Origin: Terriglobia bacterium
Lineage (GTDB): Bacteria > Acidobacteriota > Terriglobia > Versatilivoradales > Versatilivoraceae
Reading direction: 5' to 3'
Assembly (NCBI GenBank): GCA_022452285.1
Contig: JAKUNG010000022.1
Location: forward strand, 1 to 45,646
DNA: 45,646 nt
Shown: one piece after another, positions 1 to 8,095 of the stretch
Numbering within the stretch: position 1 is the first letter of the stretch
Layout: every line of letters starts with the position of its first letter
The notes under the pieces: model-generated
Seen by the model: only the letters and a program-made list of their open reading frames with translations
Told to the model about the DNA's origin: nothing
The model's database searches: none
Program-made: the position numbers and the translations under genes

Positions 1-1
1 A

Positions 2-439
2 GATGAACAACACTATCTTAAGTTTGGTCGGTGGATATCGCTGGTTTTTGGCTTAATAATGATTTTTGTGGCTCTTTTTATTAATTTTACTCGAACTCAA
101 ACTCTTATGGATCTTCAAACTTTAGTAGTTTCAATTCTAGGGGCTGGACTACTAAGTATTTTTCTTCTAGGTTTTCTAACAGTCAGAGTTAATAGTCGAG
201 CTACCTTAGTTGCTACAGGGTGTACGATATTTGGCGTGGCGTTTTGGTTATTTGCTGATTCAAGTTTGGGAAATAGTTTTCTACCTGAAATTAGAACCTA
301 CCTTCCCAATAAATTTTGGATCATCGTTTTGTCAAATGTTTTTCTTTTTCTTTTGGCCTACTTCCTGAGCTTTTTCATTAAGAATACTCAAAATAATAAT
401 TTGAAAAATCTTACTGTATGGACGTCTTCTGATTCCTGA
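2..439 (+). CDS. Sodium:solute symporter family protein, C-terminal fragment
   Basis: The reading frame is open from the first bases of the window to the stop at 437-439, so this is the last ~145 codons of a gene that begins upstream. The visible part is very hydrophobic, with about four membrane-spanning stretches. It contains the run 'LSIFLLGFLTVRVNSR', which resembles the late helices of SSS-family sodium symporters, where a GLFLLG-F-T-R-R-x-NSR pattern is common. The protein would be an inner-membrane Na+-driven transporter. The substrate cannot be inferred from this end. It ends in a short polar tail. An ATG at 59 is internal and not the true start. The family call is from pattern memory, not from a search. 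Confidence 0.72.
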   Translation, partial: DEQHYLKFGRWISLVFGLIMIFVALFINFTRTQTLMDLQTLVVSILGAGLLSIFLLGFLTVRVNSRATLVATGCTIFGVAFWLFADSSLGNSFLPEIRTYLPNKFWIIVLSNVFLFLLAYFLSFFIKNTQNNNLKNLTVWTSSDS

Positions 440-542
440 AATTCAAGATGTTCTCCTCAAAAAATTATTTTTAGACCTCGACCACCTTTCAAAAATGAAT
501 CAATTTATGCGCAGGGGGTTATATATTAATCGAGAGAAGCGG

Positions 543-561
543 AAAAGGGGGGTGCCCCCCC
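543..561 (-). terminator. Probable Rho-independent terminator, minus strand
   Basis: Read on the minus strand this is a run of seven G, then CA, then six C, followed by TTTT. It gives a six-base-pair pure G:C stem with a 3-nt loop (plus-strand 547-552 pairs with 556-561). It would stop transcripts from the inositol-phosphate synthase gene at 753-2072 or from an RNA gene lying in between. The U-run is short (four), so efficiency is uncertain. Confidence 0.6.
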
Positions 562-740
562 AAAGCGATGGAGCCAGATGGCTGTAGAAAGAGTAGAAAC
601 ACACCTCTCCCTGCTTCTTCTTGCAGATAACCAGGGAAGGGAAGTTTTTTTAAAGACTTTAATTCTAAGGGTTTATGTAAGAGGGGATTCTCCAGACACC
701 TTCCTGCTACAACACATGATTTAGTCTTCACCACTAATTC
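543..740 (-). ncRNA. Candidate structured RNA or long 3' UTR, unidentified
   Basis: This gene-free interval is about 55% G+C in several parts (for example 541-600), well above the AT-rich surroundings. On the minus strand it offers an AGCC/GGCT hairpin and a TCCCTG/CAGGGA stem, and it ends in the G7-CA-C6-T4 terminator hairpin. A short TGTAG/CTACA pairing could close a rod of roughly 130 nt. That composition and ending fit a ~190-nt non-coding RNA, but I could not match it to 6S, SRP, tmRNA, RNase P or a known riboswitch. It may simply be the 3' UTR of the synthase gene. A 71-codon frame on the same strand has no protein-like features that I recognise. Confidence 0.3.
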
Positions 741-752
741 ATTCCGTCTAAA

Positions 753-2072
753 TTAGTCATAATATTCTAAACCCAAATGTGTTATCAATTTTTCTCCCTT
801 TAGGTGTCTCAGCGTGTTCTTTAGCTTCATTAGTTGTATGAAAATGTCATGTTCTGGGTAAACTGACGGAGAACATTGAGGACTTTTAAAATAGAATGAC
901 AACCATTCTTGTATTCCGTGCATTCCTGCTCGTTTGGCTAAATCAAGGAACAGTACAAGATCAAGACAAAGTGGAGCAGCCAAGATGCTGTCACGGCACA
1001 AGAAGTCAATCTTGATTTGCATAGGGTATCCAAGCCACCCTACGATATCAATATTATCCCATCCTTCTTTCTTGTCTCCTGCAGGGGGATAGTAGTTAAT
1101 GGTTACTTTATGATGGTAATTTCGATAAAGGTCTGGATAAAGGTTGGGTTGCAAAATCCCATCTAGCACTGACAGTTTTGATTCTTCTTTAGTTTTTAAT
1201 GACGAAGGTTCATCCAGAACCTCACCATCTCGGTTTCCCAAAAGATTAGTTGAGAACCATCCTTTGAGTCCAATAAGTCTTGATTTTAGTCCCGGAGCAA
1301 TAATAGTTTTCATCAAGGTTTGTCCAGTTTTAAAATCCTTGCCACATATTGGGACTTTATTTTTTTTTGCTAATTCAAGCATAGCTGGAATATCTACCGA
1401 AAGATTTGGGGCACCATTGGCAAAGGGAATCCCCATTGAAAGAGCAGCATAGGCATAGATCATACTAGAGGAAATATTTGGATCATTTTTTTCGAGTCCC
1501 TTTTCAAAATTAGTCAATGTTGAATGAACTTCGCTAGGTTTTAGGAATACTTCAGTACTACCACACCAAATCATTACCAGACGATTCAATTTATTTTTTT
1601 TCTTGAACTCTTTAATATCTTTAATTAATTCAAGGGCAAGTTGACGCTTAGTTTTTGCTTTTTTAACATGGTTTCCTTTTAAACGCTTAACATACTCTTC
1701 ACTAAAAACTGCTTTCCAAGGATAAATTTTTTCCAAACGCGGTCGTAGTCGTTTTAAATCTTCAGGTTCAAGAACCCCAGACTTTCTTGCTGTCTCATAG
1801 CATGATTCGTTTTGAATATCCCATCCTCCAAAAACAAGGTCATCGAGTGATGCTAACGGAACAAAATCCTTTATTAAGGGCATTCTTTTTTCAGTACGCT
1901 TCCCTAGTCTAATAGTCCCCATTTGGGTAAGAGAACCAATAGGAAGGGCTTTCTTTTGAGTTCGGATAGCTTCAATTCCAGCAATAAAGGTTGTAGCAAC
2001 TGCACCTAACCCTGGAATGAGAATGCCTAATTTTCCCTTCGGACGGGTTATACGAGTCTTTCTTTTGACCAC
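753..2072 (-). CDS. ino1: Inositol-3-phosphate synthase (MIPS)
   Basis: This enzyme converts glucose-6-phosphate to 1D-myo-inositol 3-phosphate using NAD+ in the cytoplasm. It is the first step toward inositol lipids, inositol-based solutes or related molecules. The 439-aa product opens with a basic stretch and a dinucleotide-binding loop GLGAVATT at residues 21-28. Further inside are NGAPNLSVDIP and 'ICGKDFKTGQT', both characteristic of the MIPS family, and the C-terminal part has 'IKIDFLCRDSILAAPL'. Length fits the bacterial enzymes. The start is a GTG at 2072 preceded by GGAG eight bases upstream. A strong G:C hairpin lies downstream at 547-561. The physiological role of the inositol cannot be told from the neighbours. 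Confidence 0.92.
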   Translation of the reverse strand: MVKRKTRITRPKGKLGILIPGLGAVATTFIAGIEAIRTQKKALPIGSLTQMGTIRLGKRTEKRMPLIKDFVPLASLDDLVFGGWDIQNESCYETARKSGVLEPEDLKRLRPRLEKIYPWKAVFSEEYVKRLKGNHVKKAKTKRQLALELIKDIKEFKKKNKLNRLVMIWCGSTEVFLKPSEVHSTLTNFEKGLEKNDPNISSSMIYAYAALSMGIPFANGAPNLSVDIPAMLELAKKNKVPICGKDFKTGQTLMKTIIAPGLKSRLIGLKGWFSTNLLGNRDGEVLDEPSSLKTKEESKLSVLDGILQPNLYPDLYRNYHHKVTINYYPPAGDKKEGWDNIDIVGWLGYPMQIKIDFLCRDSILAAPLCLDLVLFLDLAKRAGMHGIQEWLSFYFKSPQCSPSVYPEHDIFIQLMKLKNTLRHLKGEKLITHLGLEYYD

Positions 2073-2251
2073 AGAATACGCTCCATTTAAAAGATTTAGA
2101 TAAAATAACGGACCATGATGCTACGAATCCTCTATGTTTTGCAACTTGAAATTTATAATAGTATGTAAATTCAGTCTAACTAGATTGAAACCCGATCTGG
2201 ATGAAAAACTAAAAAAGTTCTGATGCTTGGATACATAGGTATTATTGTCTG

Positions 2252-2920
2252 CTAACCAGCAGCCTTACCATACACAATAATACTAACGGGTATATTTTTC
2301 TTAGTTGTTAGACGAATTGGTAGCGACAAAATCCAGTGATTAAGATCATCTTTTTCTAGTAATGGTTTATCTATTGAATCAAGAGGGTATGCCAAATTAA
2401 TGACTGTTGGATGGTTAGTTCCAGAAGCCTTACGGCTAAGGGCTACTAATTCATTAGACGTAAGCTTTGCATCCAGATCATGTACATCTTCAACTACAGG
2501 AATCAGTAAAACGAAATCTACGATAGGTGCAGCACCTACATGATTCCCATCTTGAGGAATGATTCCATAACGCATCGTGTAGATGCCTGGTTTTATTGGA
2601 AGACCCCTGTAGTCAGAAGCGTCACTAGGAAATCTAATCAAACCTAATAAAACTCCAGAATGAAATGAAGGATATTGGGCATCAGGTGAGGCAGCATACT
2701 CGCTAACTGCAATTTCTTGACGAATCCAAATTTCACACCAGAGATTTTTTTGATCATCTATAATTTGAAATCCTTTTGACCCTAGTGAATTTTTCAAGGA
2801 TTCTTCTAATTTATTAGGGTGTGAATTAACAGTATGTAAAGTAAAATCCTGCCCTAGTACTACTTGAATACTAGACAGAATCAATAGGGTAAAAATGTAA
2901 GTTATTAAGCGAAGGAACAT
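2252..2920 (-). CDS. Secreted protein of unknown function
   Basis: I do not recognise this 222-aa protein. It starts with a clear signal peptide (hydrophobic residues about 6-22, likely cleavage after VLG). The exported part carries tryptophans in NLWCEIWIRQE, then a beta-rich region with 'GIYTMRYGIIPQDGNHVG' and 'DFVLLIPV'. It reads like a compact periplasmic beta-domain. I have a vague memory of similar lines in acidobacterial secreted proteins, but nothing I can name. It begins 15 bases after the end of the DUF1326-like gene on the same strand, so the two are probably co-transcribed and both exported. The single cysteine of the mature part is in the tryptophan motif. Confidence 0.75.
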   Translation of the reverse strand: MFLRLITYIFTLLILSSIQVVLGQDFTLHTVNSHPNKLEESLKNSLGSKGFQIIDDQKNLWCEIWIRQEIAVSEYAASPDAQYPSFHSGVLLGLIRFPSDASDYRGLPIKPGIYTMRYGIIPQDGNHVGAAPIVDFVLLIPVVEDVHDLDAKLTSNELVALSRKASGTNHPTVINLAYPLDSIDKPLLEKDDLNHWILSLPIRLTTKKNIPVSIIVYGKAAG

Positions 2921-2935
2921 GGAATTATTTCCTAT

Positions 2936-3613
2936 TTAGTCTGAAAAATTTTGAGAAAAAGTTCCAACGAAAGCATTAGTTTTGTTGTTGATTTTCCATG
3001 TAACCCCTAGTCCAATTCCATTAAACTCATCATTTATTGTGTAAGCAGCCATGGCATGGGAAAGTGGTGTTAGAGGTTGATAATATACGAACTCATTACC
3101 ACAAAGATGATCTTTGGATCCAATCTTACGAGTTTGGACATTAGCAAGATTCCCTGCTTTTAACTTAACATTACCGTGGGCTTTACCCTCTCCTACGATT
3201 AATTGAATGGGGGTTTTTTCAATCTTAACGACGTTTTTTAAAAGTTGGGGCGCCATAGTCTGTGCAAACTCTATTAGTGCAGACTGTTGTTTAAAGGTAG
3301 CTCGGGAATCAATTATTAGAATCGATTTTGCTGGATAAGGGTTCAAGTAAGGATCGCCAAGAGTTGCCTTAGCTTTAGCCACACCAACTATACCAAGTCC
3401 ATCCAACTTTACACCTTTCCACTTTCCTTTACGGATTTGCCAAGCCACAATTGCCTGATCACCAGTCAAACCAGACTCTGCATTGGCTACACACGGCCCC
3501 GTATATACATTAGCACTCCGTGTTTCTACATAATCTCCAATAATTTTCGTAGCCCAACTTTGTTGGGTAAGTCCAAGGCATAAAACTAACATAATTGTTA
3601 CTTTCATTAGCAT
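2936..3613 (-). CDS. Secreted DUF1326-type protein
   Basis: A 225-aa protein with an N-terminal signal peptide (about residues 1-21, ending SWA). It is followed by 'GDYVETRSANVYTGPCVANA', which matches my memory of the DUF1326 family opening (Y-E-x-R-S-x-x-V-Y-T-G-P-C). No biochemical function is established for that family as far as I know. Two in-frame ATGs (3613 and 3607) lie behind GGGGAAG. Spacing favours the second, which would remove two residues. The gene directly precedes the unknown secreted gene at 2252-2920 and lies about 100 bases after the Mo-hydroxylase operon on the same strand. The family call is from recollection of the motif only. Confidence 0.68.
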   Translation of the reverse strand: MLMKVTIMLVLCLGLTQQSWATKIIGDYVETRSANVYTGPCVANAESGLTGDQAIVAWQIRKGKWKGVKLDGLGIVGVAKAKATLGDPYLNPYPAKSILIIDSRATFKQQSALIEFAQTMAPQLLKNVVKIEKTPIQLIVGEGKAHGNVKLKAGNLANVQTRKIGSKDHLCGNEFVYYQPLTPLSHAMAAYTINDEFNGIGLGVTWKINNKTNAFVGTFSQNFSD

Positions 3614-3712
3614 TCTTCCCCACTTGGTATAGGTTGTTTGGATGAATTACTACTAGTCACTTAATCAAAATTTCAATGTTAATGACAATACTAGGTTTAA
3701 CAATATGATCGT

Positions 3713-3919
3713 TTAGCTAGTAATTTGTCGAAAACAAGTTCGACCTGGTTTACAGGTAGTAGTATCTACAATCTGATCATCAGGCCCAAGAATTCTTTGG
3801 GTTAGGGCACACCAATAGTCATCATCTAAAGGAAGAGTAGGGTTAACCTGATAAAATAGGCTTTTCCAACGAAGACAGTTGCAAATCTGATGATCGTGAT
3901 TTTTACCTTCTATTCTCAT
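3713..3919 (-). CDS. Small cysteine-rich protein at the end of the Mo-hydroxylase operon
   Basis: This is a 68-aa frame whose ATG lies one base beyond the stop codon of the FAD-subunit gene, so translation is very likely coupled. It has five cysteines (13, 15, 37, 56, 62), including a CxC pair and a C-x5-C pair, and two histidines at 8 and 10 near the first pair. It has no signal peptide and no membrane segment. I recognise no family. Its position suggests a role tied to the molybdenum hydroxylase, such as metal or cluster handling or a small extra subunit. That is inference from context alone. Confidence 0.6.
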   Translation of the reverse strand: MRIEGKNHDHQICNCLRWKSLFYQVNPTLPLDDDYWCALTQRILGPDDQIVDTTTCKPGRTCFRQITS

Positions 3920-3920
3920 T

Positions 3921-4910
3921 TTAAAGTCCTCCTAGACTAGCATCGAGGATCGCCCGTTTGATGGCTACTTGGGCTAAATTAACCTTATAACTATTTTTAC
4001 TCAATGGCGTAGCGTCATTCAGAGCAATTTTTCCTGCTTCTTTTGCTGAATCCTCATCAATAACTTTACCTACAAGATTTGTTTCGGCTTGAATACAACG
4101 CCAAGGAGTAGGGGCAACATGACCTAAAACCAATCTAACATGTTCAATCTTACCTTCTTTTATCTTTAAAGCTACAGAGGCTGTTACTAAAGGCCAATCT
4201 AAAGCCTCTTTTTCTCGCACTTCATAAGTTGCATTTAGAGTATTCGTAGCATAAGGCAAGAGAATTTCACCTAAAATATCATTGGGTTCCAGGATTGTCT
4301 CACGTTGGGTTGTTTGAGTCGGGGTCGTAAAAAATTGTTCTGCTGGAATCTCTCGCCATCCTTGGTTCCCAAAGATTCGAAAATTGGCCTCTAGAGCAAT
4401 CAGGGCAGGGGCAAGGCTAGATGCGCTAACAAAACAAGCAGTTCCAGAGTTTCCTAAAATAGCATGATACTGGTTTTCGCCATCACGAATAAGGTCGTGT
4501 CCTTCATCATCTTTTGGAAAATAGCCTAATCCATTGCGAAAATACCAACATCGAGGTCTCTGGCATAGGTCACCTCCGACTGTACCAAAACTTTGAATCT
4601 GTGAACTTCTGACTCCCTCTGCAGCTTGAACGAGGGATCGATAGTTTTTTTGGACAATGGGGTGTTCAATCAATTTAGCAAGGACCGACGTTGATCCTAG
4701 GCGAAGTCCAGAATTAGAAATGTAGTCTATTCCCTGAAATTCTTCGATGTCTTTAATGTTAACTAATCTCTTAGGAGTCGTACCAAAAACTTTCATTAAA
4801 CTTAAGAGGTCGGTCCCTCCTGCTAATACTTCAGTTTCTCCCCATTCAGATCCCAGAAGTTGGACTGCTTGTTCTTTTGTACTAGGATTTGCATATTCAA
4901 AAGCATTCAT
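3921..4910 (-). CDS. FAD-binding subunit of molybdenum hydroxylase (PaoB/CoxM-like)
   Basis: The 329-aa product is the medium subunit that passes electrons through FAD in xanthine-dehydrogenase-family enzymes. The FAD pyrophosphate-binding signature 'EVLAGGTDLLSLMK' lies at residues 27-40, and 'TVGGDLCQRPRCWYFRN' is around 110-126. In PaoB-type subunits the region after that motif carries extra cysteines for a 4Fe-4S cluster. Here I see Cys116, Cys121 and one near 159 but not the usual set, so a fourth cluster is doubtful. The C-terminal part looks like the CO-dehydrogenase flavoprotein C-terminal domain. Its ATG overlaps the stop of the Mo subunit by four bases (ATGA), which shows tight coupling. 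Confidence 0.9.
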   Translation of the reverse strand: MNAFEYANPSTKEQAVQLLGSEWGETEVLAGGTDLLSLMKVFGTTPKRLVNIKDIEEFQGIDYISNSGLRLGSTSVLAKLIEHPIVQKNYRSLVQAAEGVRSSQIQSFGTVGGDLCQRPRCWYFRNGLGYFPKDDEGHDLIRDGENQYHAILGNSGTACFVSASSLAPALIALEANFRIFGNQGWREIPAEQFFTTPTQTTQRETILEPNDILGEILLPYATNTLNATYEVREKEALDWPLVTASVALKIKEGKIEHVRLVLGHVAPTPWRCIQAETNLVGKVIDEDSAKEAGKIALNDATPLSKNSYKVNLAQVAIKRAILDASLGGL

Positions 4911-7063
4911 GTGTACAGTCCTCCTTTTTTTTCGAGTGCAGCAAGCACACGTCTAGGAATAAACGGGGCGCGAGGAACCCTAATACCTATAGCATTTGCA
5001 ACGGCATTACCAATGGCAGCAACTGGTGCAATCACGGGAGGTTCTCCCAAACCAATTACCCCACGGGAATCCTGTTCCTTGTCTTTCCACATATGAACAA
5101 CTAGTTCTCCAATGTCTCCTATACCAGGTAATTTATAGAATTCCATGTCACCATTAAGGGGTGTCCCAGTTGTTTCGTCCATGATCCGTTCTTCAGTCAA
5201 AGCAGAACTAATTCCCATAATCATTGCCCCATAGACCTGACTTTCAGCCAATTTTTCATTAATAATCAAACCGCAGTCTTGGATAGCAACAAATTTTTTC
5301 ATTCGTACAACGCCTGTTTCTGTGTCAACTGTGACTTCTGCCATCTGTACCCCGCCAACTCCTGAATCAATAAGCTTGCCTTCAGAAGCCCTTCGACTAG
5401 CACTAATATTTTTTCCAGTTACCTCTAAAGGGGTTACTCCAAGTTGTCTTGTAGCGCGATTCCAGGAAATGTTTTTAAATGGATTACCCTTGACTTGAAT
5501 TTTACCTGCACGGGCTTCTAACATTGTAGGTTTCACACCAAGAATAGGTGCAACTGTAGGGAAAAATTCCTCTAATGCAAGCTGGCTGGCCCGACGGGTA
5601 GCTGCACAAACACCTCCAACTGTTGTACTACCTCCAGAGGGACCTGACCGGGGAAATTCTGGAGAACGTCCTGTGTTAACTTTAATAGCACTCACTGGCA
5701 ATCCAAATGTTTCAGCAACAACCATTGCAATTACTGTTAAAGTTCCGGTTCCTATGTCTTGAGTAGCTAGGCTGACCGAGACTGAACCATCGGGATCAAT
5801 TAAAAGCTTAACTGTGCTGTCGTGGCCCCTACCTCCCCAAGTGTGAAAGGCAAGTCCTAGTCCTTGTTTTATAGGTCCAGTCTGGGACCCTCGAGGATGC
5901 CATTTTTTCTGCCATCCCATTAGCTCAGCTGCTTTTTCTAACTGTTTCTCATAGAGATCAGGACGTTCAGTAAGGTTAAGATTTTTCCGATAGAAATCTA
6001 AGGGATCGATGTTTAACTTGGCGGCTAAATCATCTAAAGCAGCAAAAGTTAACCAACAGGTTTGAGGATGATTAGGAGCTCTCCAAGCGCGGGCTGCCCC
6101 AGTATTCGTTCCAATACCAGTGTGTTTCTTTCTTACATTTGGAGGATTGATTACGTATGGCAAGACTTGCATTGAAACCCCTCCGCCCTGTAAACCACTA
6201 GTTCCCCAGGAGTCTGCTTGCCAAGCAGTTAAGGTTCCATCCTTCCTAGCCCCTACCTTAATTTTTGCAAATCCAGAGGGTCTTGTTCCAGCGACAAATA
6301 ACTCTGCGTCACGTTCAAGAAAATTTCTTACGGGTCGTCCAGTTTTCTTAGCAAGTTGTGCGGTTTCTAATCCCCAACTGTCGGCACTAAATTTGCTTCC
6401 AAAACCTCCACCAATATAATCTTGGATGACCCGAATATTAGAAGCTGGAGTTTCGAGCGGTTGAGAATATTGGTTAGCAGTTCCGGACACATTTTGAGTA
6501 GATTGATAAACTGTCATCGAATTTTCTTTCCAGTCAATGACTTGTCCATGAGGTTCCAAACAACAATGAGTAATGACTGGAATTCCATATTCTCCTTCGA
6601 TAACTACATCTGCTTCTAAAAAAGCTTGATCTGGATTACCTTTAGTTTGTTGTGATGGTTCTTTTAAACGATTGCCAGCCTTCTGAGGATCATCCTCGTT
6701 TACCAAATGTGGTAATTTTTCATATTGCACTTTGATTTGACGAATTGCGTCTTCAGCTGTTGCTTCGTCCACAGCTGCAACTACTGCTATATCATCTAAA
6801 GCCCAATGAATTTCCTTTCCAGGACCTTGAATCACTTTGACGGCTTTAACGCCAGGTATTTGTTCCGCTTCAGAAATATCTATACTTGTAACTCGAGCAT
6901 GGGGAAAAGGGCACCGGAGAAATTTGGCATACAGCATTCCAGGGAGATTGACATCGGAGTTATATTTAGCTTTGCCGGTTACCTTATCATTTCCGTCAAC
7001 TCTACTGATTCGTTTTCCTATAACTTGGCGATCAGTCATTTTTGGCCAGTCATACTTAGGCAT
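4907..7063 (-). CDS. Molybdopterin-binding catalytic subunit of molybdenum hydroxylase (PaoC/YagR-like)
   Basis: The 718-aa large subunit binds the molybdenum cofactor and oxidises the substrate. Family marks are the N-terminal 'RVDGNDKVTGKAKY' (aldehyde oxidase/xanthine dehydrogenase a/b hammerhead start), GGGFGSK at 218-224, 'SGPSGGSTTVGG' in the cofactor-binding half, and GLGEPPVIAP at 671-680. Glu674 is the likely catalytic glutamate. With the Tat-type 2Fe-2S subunit, the closest named relative is the periplasmic aldehyde oxidoreductase PaoABC. The true substrate (aldehyde, isoquinoline or other heterocycle) is not visible. Gene order here is 2Fe-2S, Mo, FAD, unlike the 2Fe-2S, FAD, Mo order of paoABC. 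It overlaps the upstream gene by eight bases and the FAD gene by four. Confidence 0.93.
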   Translation of the reverse strand: MPKYDWPKMTDRQVIGKRISRVDGNDKVTGKAKYNSDVNLPGMLYAKFLRCPFPHARVTSIDISEAEQIPGVKAVKVIQGPGKEIHWALDDIAVVAAVDEATAEDAIRQIKVQYEKLPHLVNEDDPQKAGNRLKEPSQQTKGNPDQAFLEADVVIEGEYGIPVITHCCLEPHGQVIDWKENSMTVYQSTQNVSGTANQYSQPLETPASNIRVIQDYIGGGFGSKFSADSWGLETAQLAKKTGRPVRNFLERDAELFVAGTRPSGFAKIKVGARKDGTLTAWQADSWGTSGLQGGGVSMQVLPYVINPPNVRKKHTGIGTNTGAARAWRAPNHPQTCWLTFAALDDLAAKLNIDPLDFYRKNLNLTERPDLYEKQLEKAAELMGWQKKWHPRGSQTGPIKQGLGLAFHTWGGRGHDSTVKLLIDPDGSVSVSLATQDIGTGTLTVIAMVVAETFGLPVSAIKVNTGRSPEFPRSGPSGGSTTVGGVCAATRRASQLALEEFFPTVAPILGVKPTMLEARAGKIQVKGNPFKNISWNRATRQLGVTPLEVTGKNISASRRASEGKLIDSGVGGVQMAEVTVDTETGVVRMKKFVAIQDCGLIINEKLAESQVYGAMIMGISSALTEERIMDETTGTPLNGDMEFYKLPGIGDIGELVVHMWKDKEQDSRGVIGLGEPPVIAPVAAIGNAVANAIGIRVPRAPFIPRRVLAALEKKGGLYT

Positions 7064-7715
7064 GCGGTCCTCCTTCTTTTAGAACTCTACTAGTTTGATT
7101 TCTCGATGATTCCAATACCGCCTCTGTAATTCCTGCATAGGTGCCACATCGACAAAGATTACCTCCCAATCCTAGTTTGATTTGTTCTAAAGTTGGATTG
7201 GGATGTTTATCAAGCAAAGCTTTACAGGCCATGACCATTCCGGGAGTGCAATAGCCACACTGTTGTGCATCGTTCTCCACAAAAGCCTGTTGAACTGGAT
7301 GCAGATTATTTCCTTGGGCGAGTCCTTCAATTGTCCTGACATCTTTATTTTGTGCTTCAATTGCCAATATAGAACAGGCATAAGCGGGTTTGTCATCTAT
7401 CATTACAGTACAGGAACCACAAGTTCCTCTGTCGCATACCTTCTTCGCACCAGTCAGATCCAAATCAGAACGAAGAGCGTCTAACAAGGTAATACGAGGT
7501 TCCAGTTCCACTGTTCGCTGAATGCCATTAATCTTAATTGTCATAGAAACCTTGGCAGGTCCAAAAACGTTAACTCCTGAAGGATGACGAGCACCCTGTA
7601 ACGATTCGGTTCCTGCTACAATACTGGAAGAGATGACAGCGCCAGCTCCAGTCAGAAAGCCCCTTCTTGATACCTCTAGGGAATGTTTTGTTTCAGGTTT
7701 CTGATCTTTCCCCAT
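7056..7715 (-). CDS. 2Fe-2S subunit of molybdenum hydroxylase with Tat signal (PaoA-like)
   Basis: The 219-aa small subunit carries two [2Fe-2S] clusters. The plant-type cluster ligands are C94, C99, C102 and C114 (CDRGTCGSC then C). The second cluster uses C153, C156, C188 and C190 (QCGYCTPGM, LCRCGTYAGI). The N-terminus has a twin-arginine motif SRRGFLTGAGA (R17-R18) before a short apolar stretch, so the folded complex is probably exported by Tat. An AGGAGG ribosome-binding site precedes the ATG. It is the first gene of the operon, about 110 bases downstream of a good promoter (7834-7862). Confidence 0.93.
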   Translation of the reverse strand: MGKDQKPETKHSLEVSRRGFLTGAGAVISSSIVAGTESLQGARHPSGVNVFGPAKVSMTIKINGIQRTVELEPRITLLDALRSDLDLTGAKKVCDRGTCGSCTVMIDDKPAYACSILAIEAQNKDVRTIEGLAQGNNLHPVQQAFVENDAQQCGYCTPGMVMACKALLDKHPNPTLEQIKLGLGGNLCRCGTYAGITEAVLESSRNQTSRVLKEGGPHA

Positions 7716-7825
7716 GTGTTACCTCCTGTAGTGAAAATAAACTTTTTCTGTGGCCGTATAATTAATCGTTTTCATGCTACCTGTTTATGTCAGTTGTTTG
7801 ACTGCACGGGTAGACATCATTAAGT

Positions 7826-7839
7826 TAGAAAATTTTCTA
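7826..7839. repeat. Perfect 14-bp palindrome, possible operator
   Basis: TAGAAAATTTTCTA is a perfect palindrome. Its right half contains the -10 element of the minus-strand Mo-hydroxylase promoter, and it extends over the expected transcription start. A dimeric regulator bound here would block the promoter. The core is AT-only, so a chance origin in an AT-rich spacer is possible. Confidence 0.4.
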
Positions 7840-7862
7840 GCTTCCATTATTGTCTTAGTCAA
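7834..7862 (-). promoter_or_regulatory. Sigma70-like promoter of the Mo-hydroxylase operon
   Basis: On the minus strand: TTGACT (7862-7857), 17-base spacer, TAGAAA (7839-7834). The -35 matches 5/6 and the -10 4/6. Transcription would start near 7827, giving a leader of about 112 bases before the 2Fe-2S subunit gene. Confidence 0.5.
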
Positions 7863-7903
7863 ACATTATATTATCAGTATAGAGGGGAATAATTTTTGAA
7901 AAG

Positions 7904-7993
7904 ATGAAGTCTAATTCTACTACCCTCATTGGTATTGTATCAAGTTTTTGGTTGTTAGCCTTTTTTTGTAAATTAACTTATCTCCATTTTTAG
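7904..7993 (+). CDS. Doubtful 29-codon small hydrophobic ORF
   Basis: ATG to TAG, 29 codons. The product would have one hydrophobic stretch (about residues 8-23, including SSFWLLAFF) and could be a single-pass membrane peptide. The ribosome-binding site is weak and no family is known to me. It is listed only because it lies in an otherwise empty 539-base region. Confidence 0.15.
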   Translation: MKSNSTTLIGIVSSFWLLAFFCKLTYLHF

Positions 7994-8095
7994 ATGTTTT
8001 TTGGAAAAGAATTTCCGAGCTTAATAGAGTACTAGTAAAAGACTAAAAGAATGTTTGTTCTTAGGGAAAAATTTTTGGAGATGTTACAGAAAGTA

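Noticed and set aside
519..734. 71-codon minus-strand frame after the inositol-phosphate synthase gene
   Set aside because: It overlaps the GC-rich hairpin region and terminator, shows no domain and has repetitive Pro/Gly/Leu content. It is better explained as RNA or untranslated sequence.
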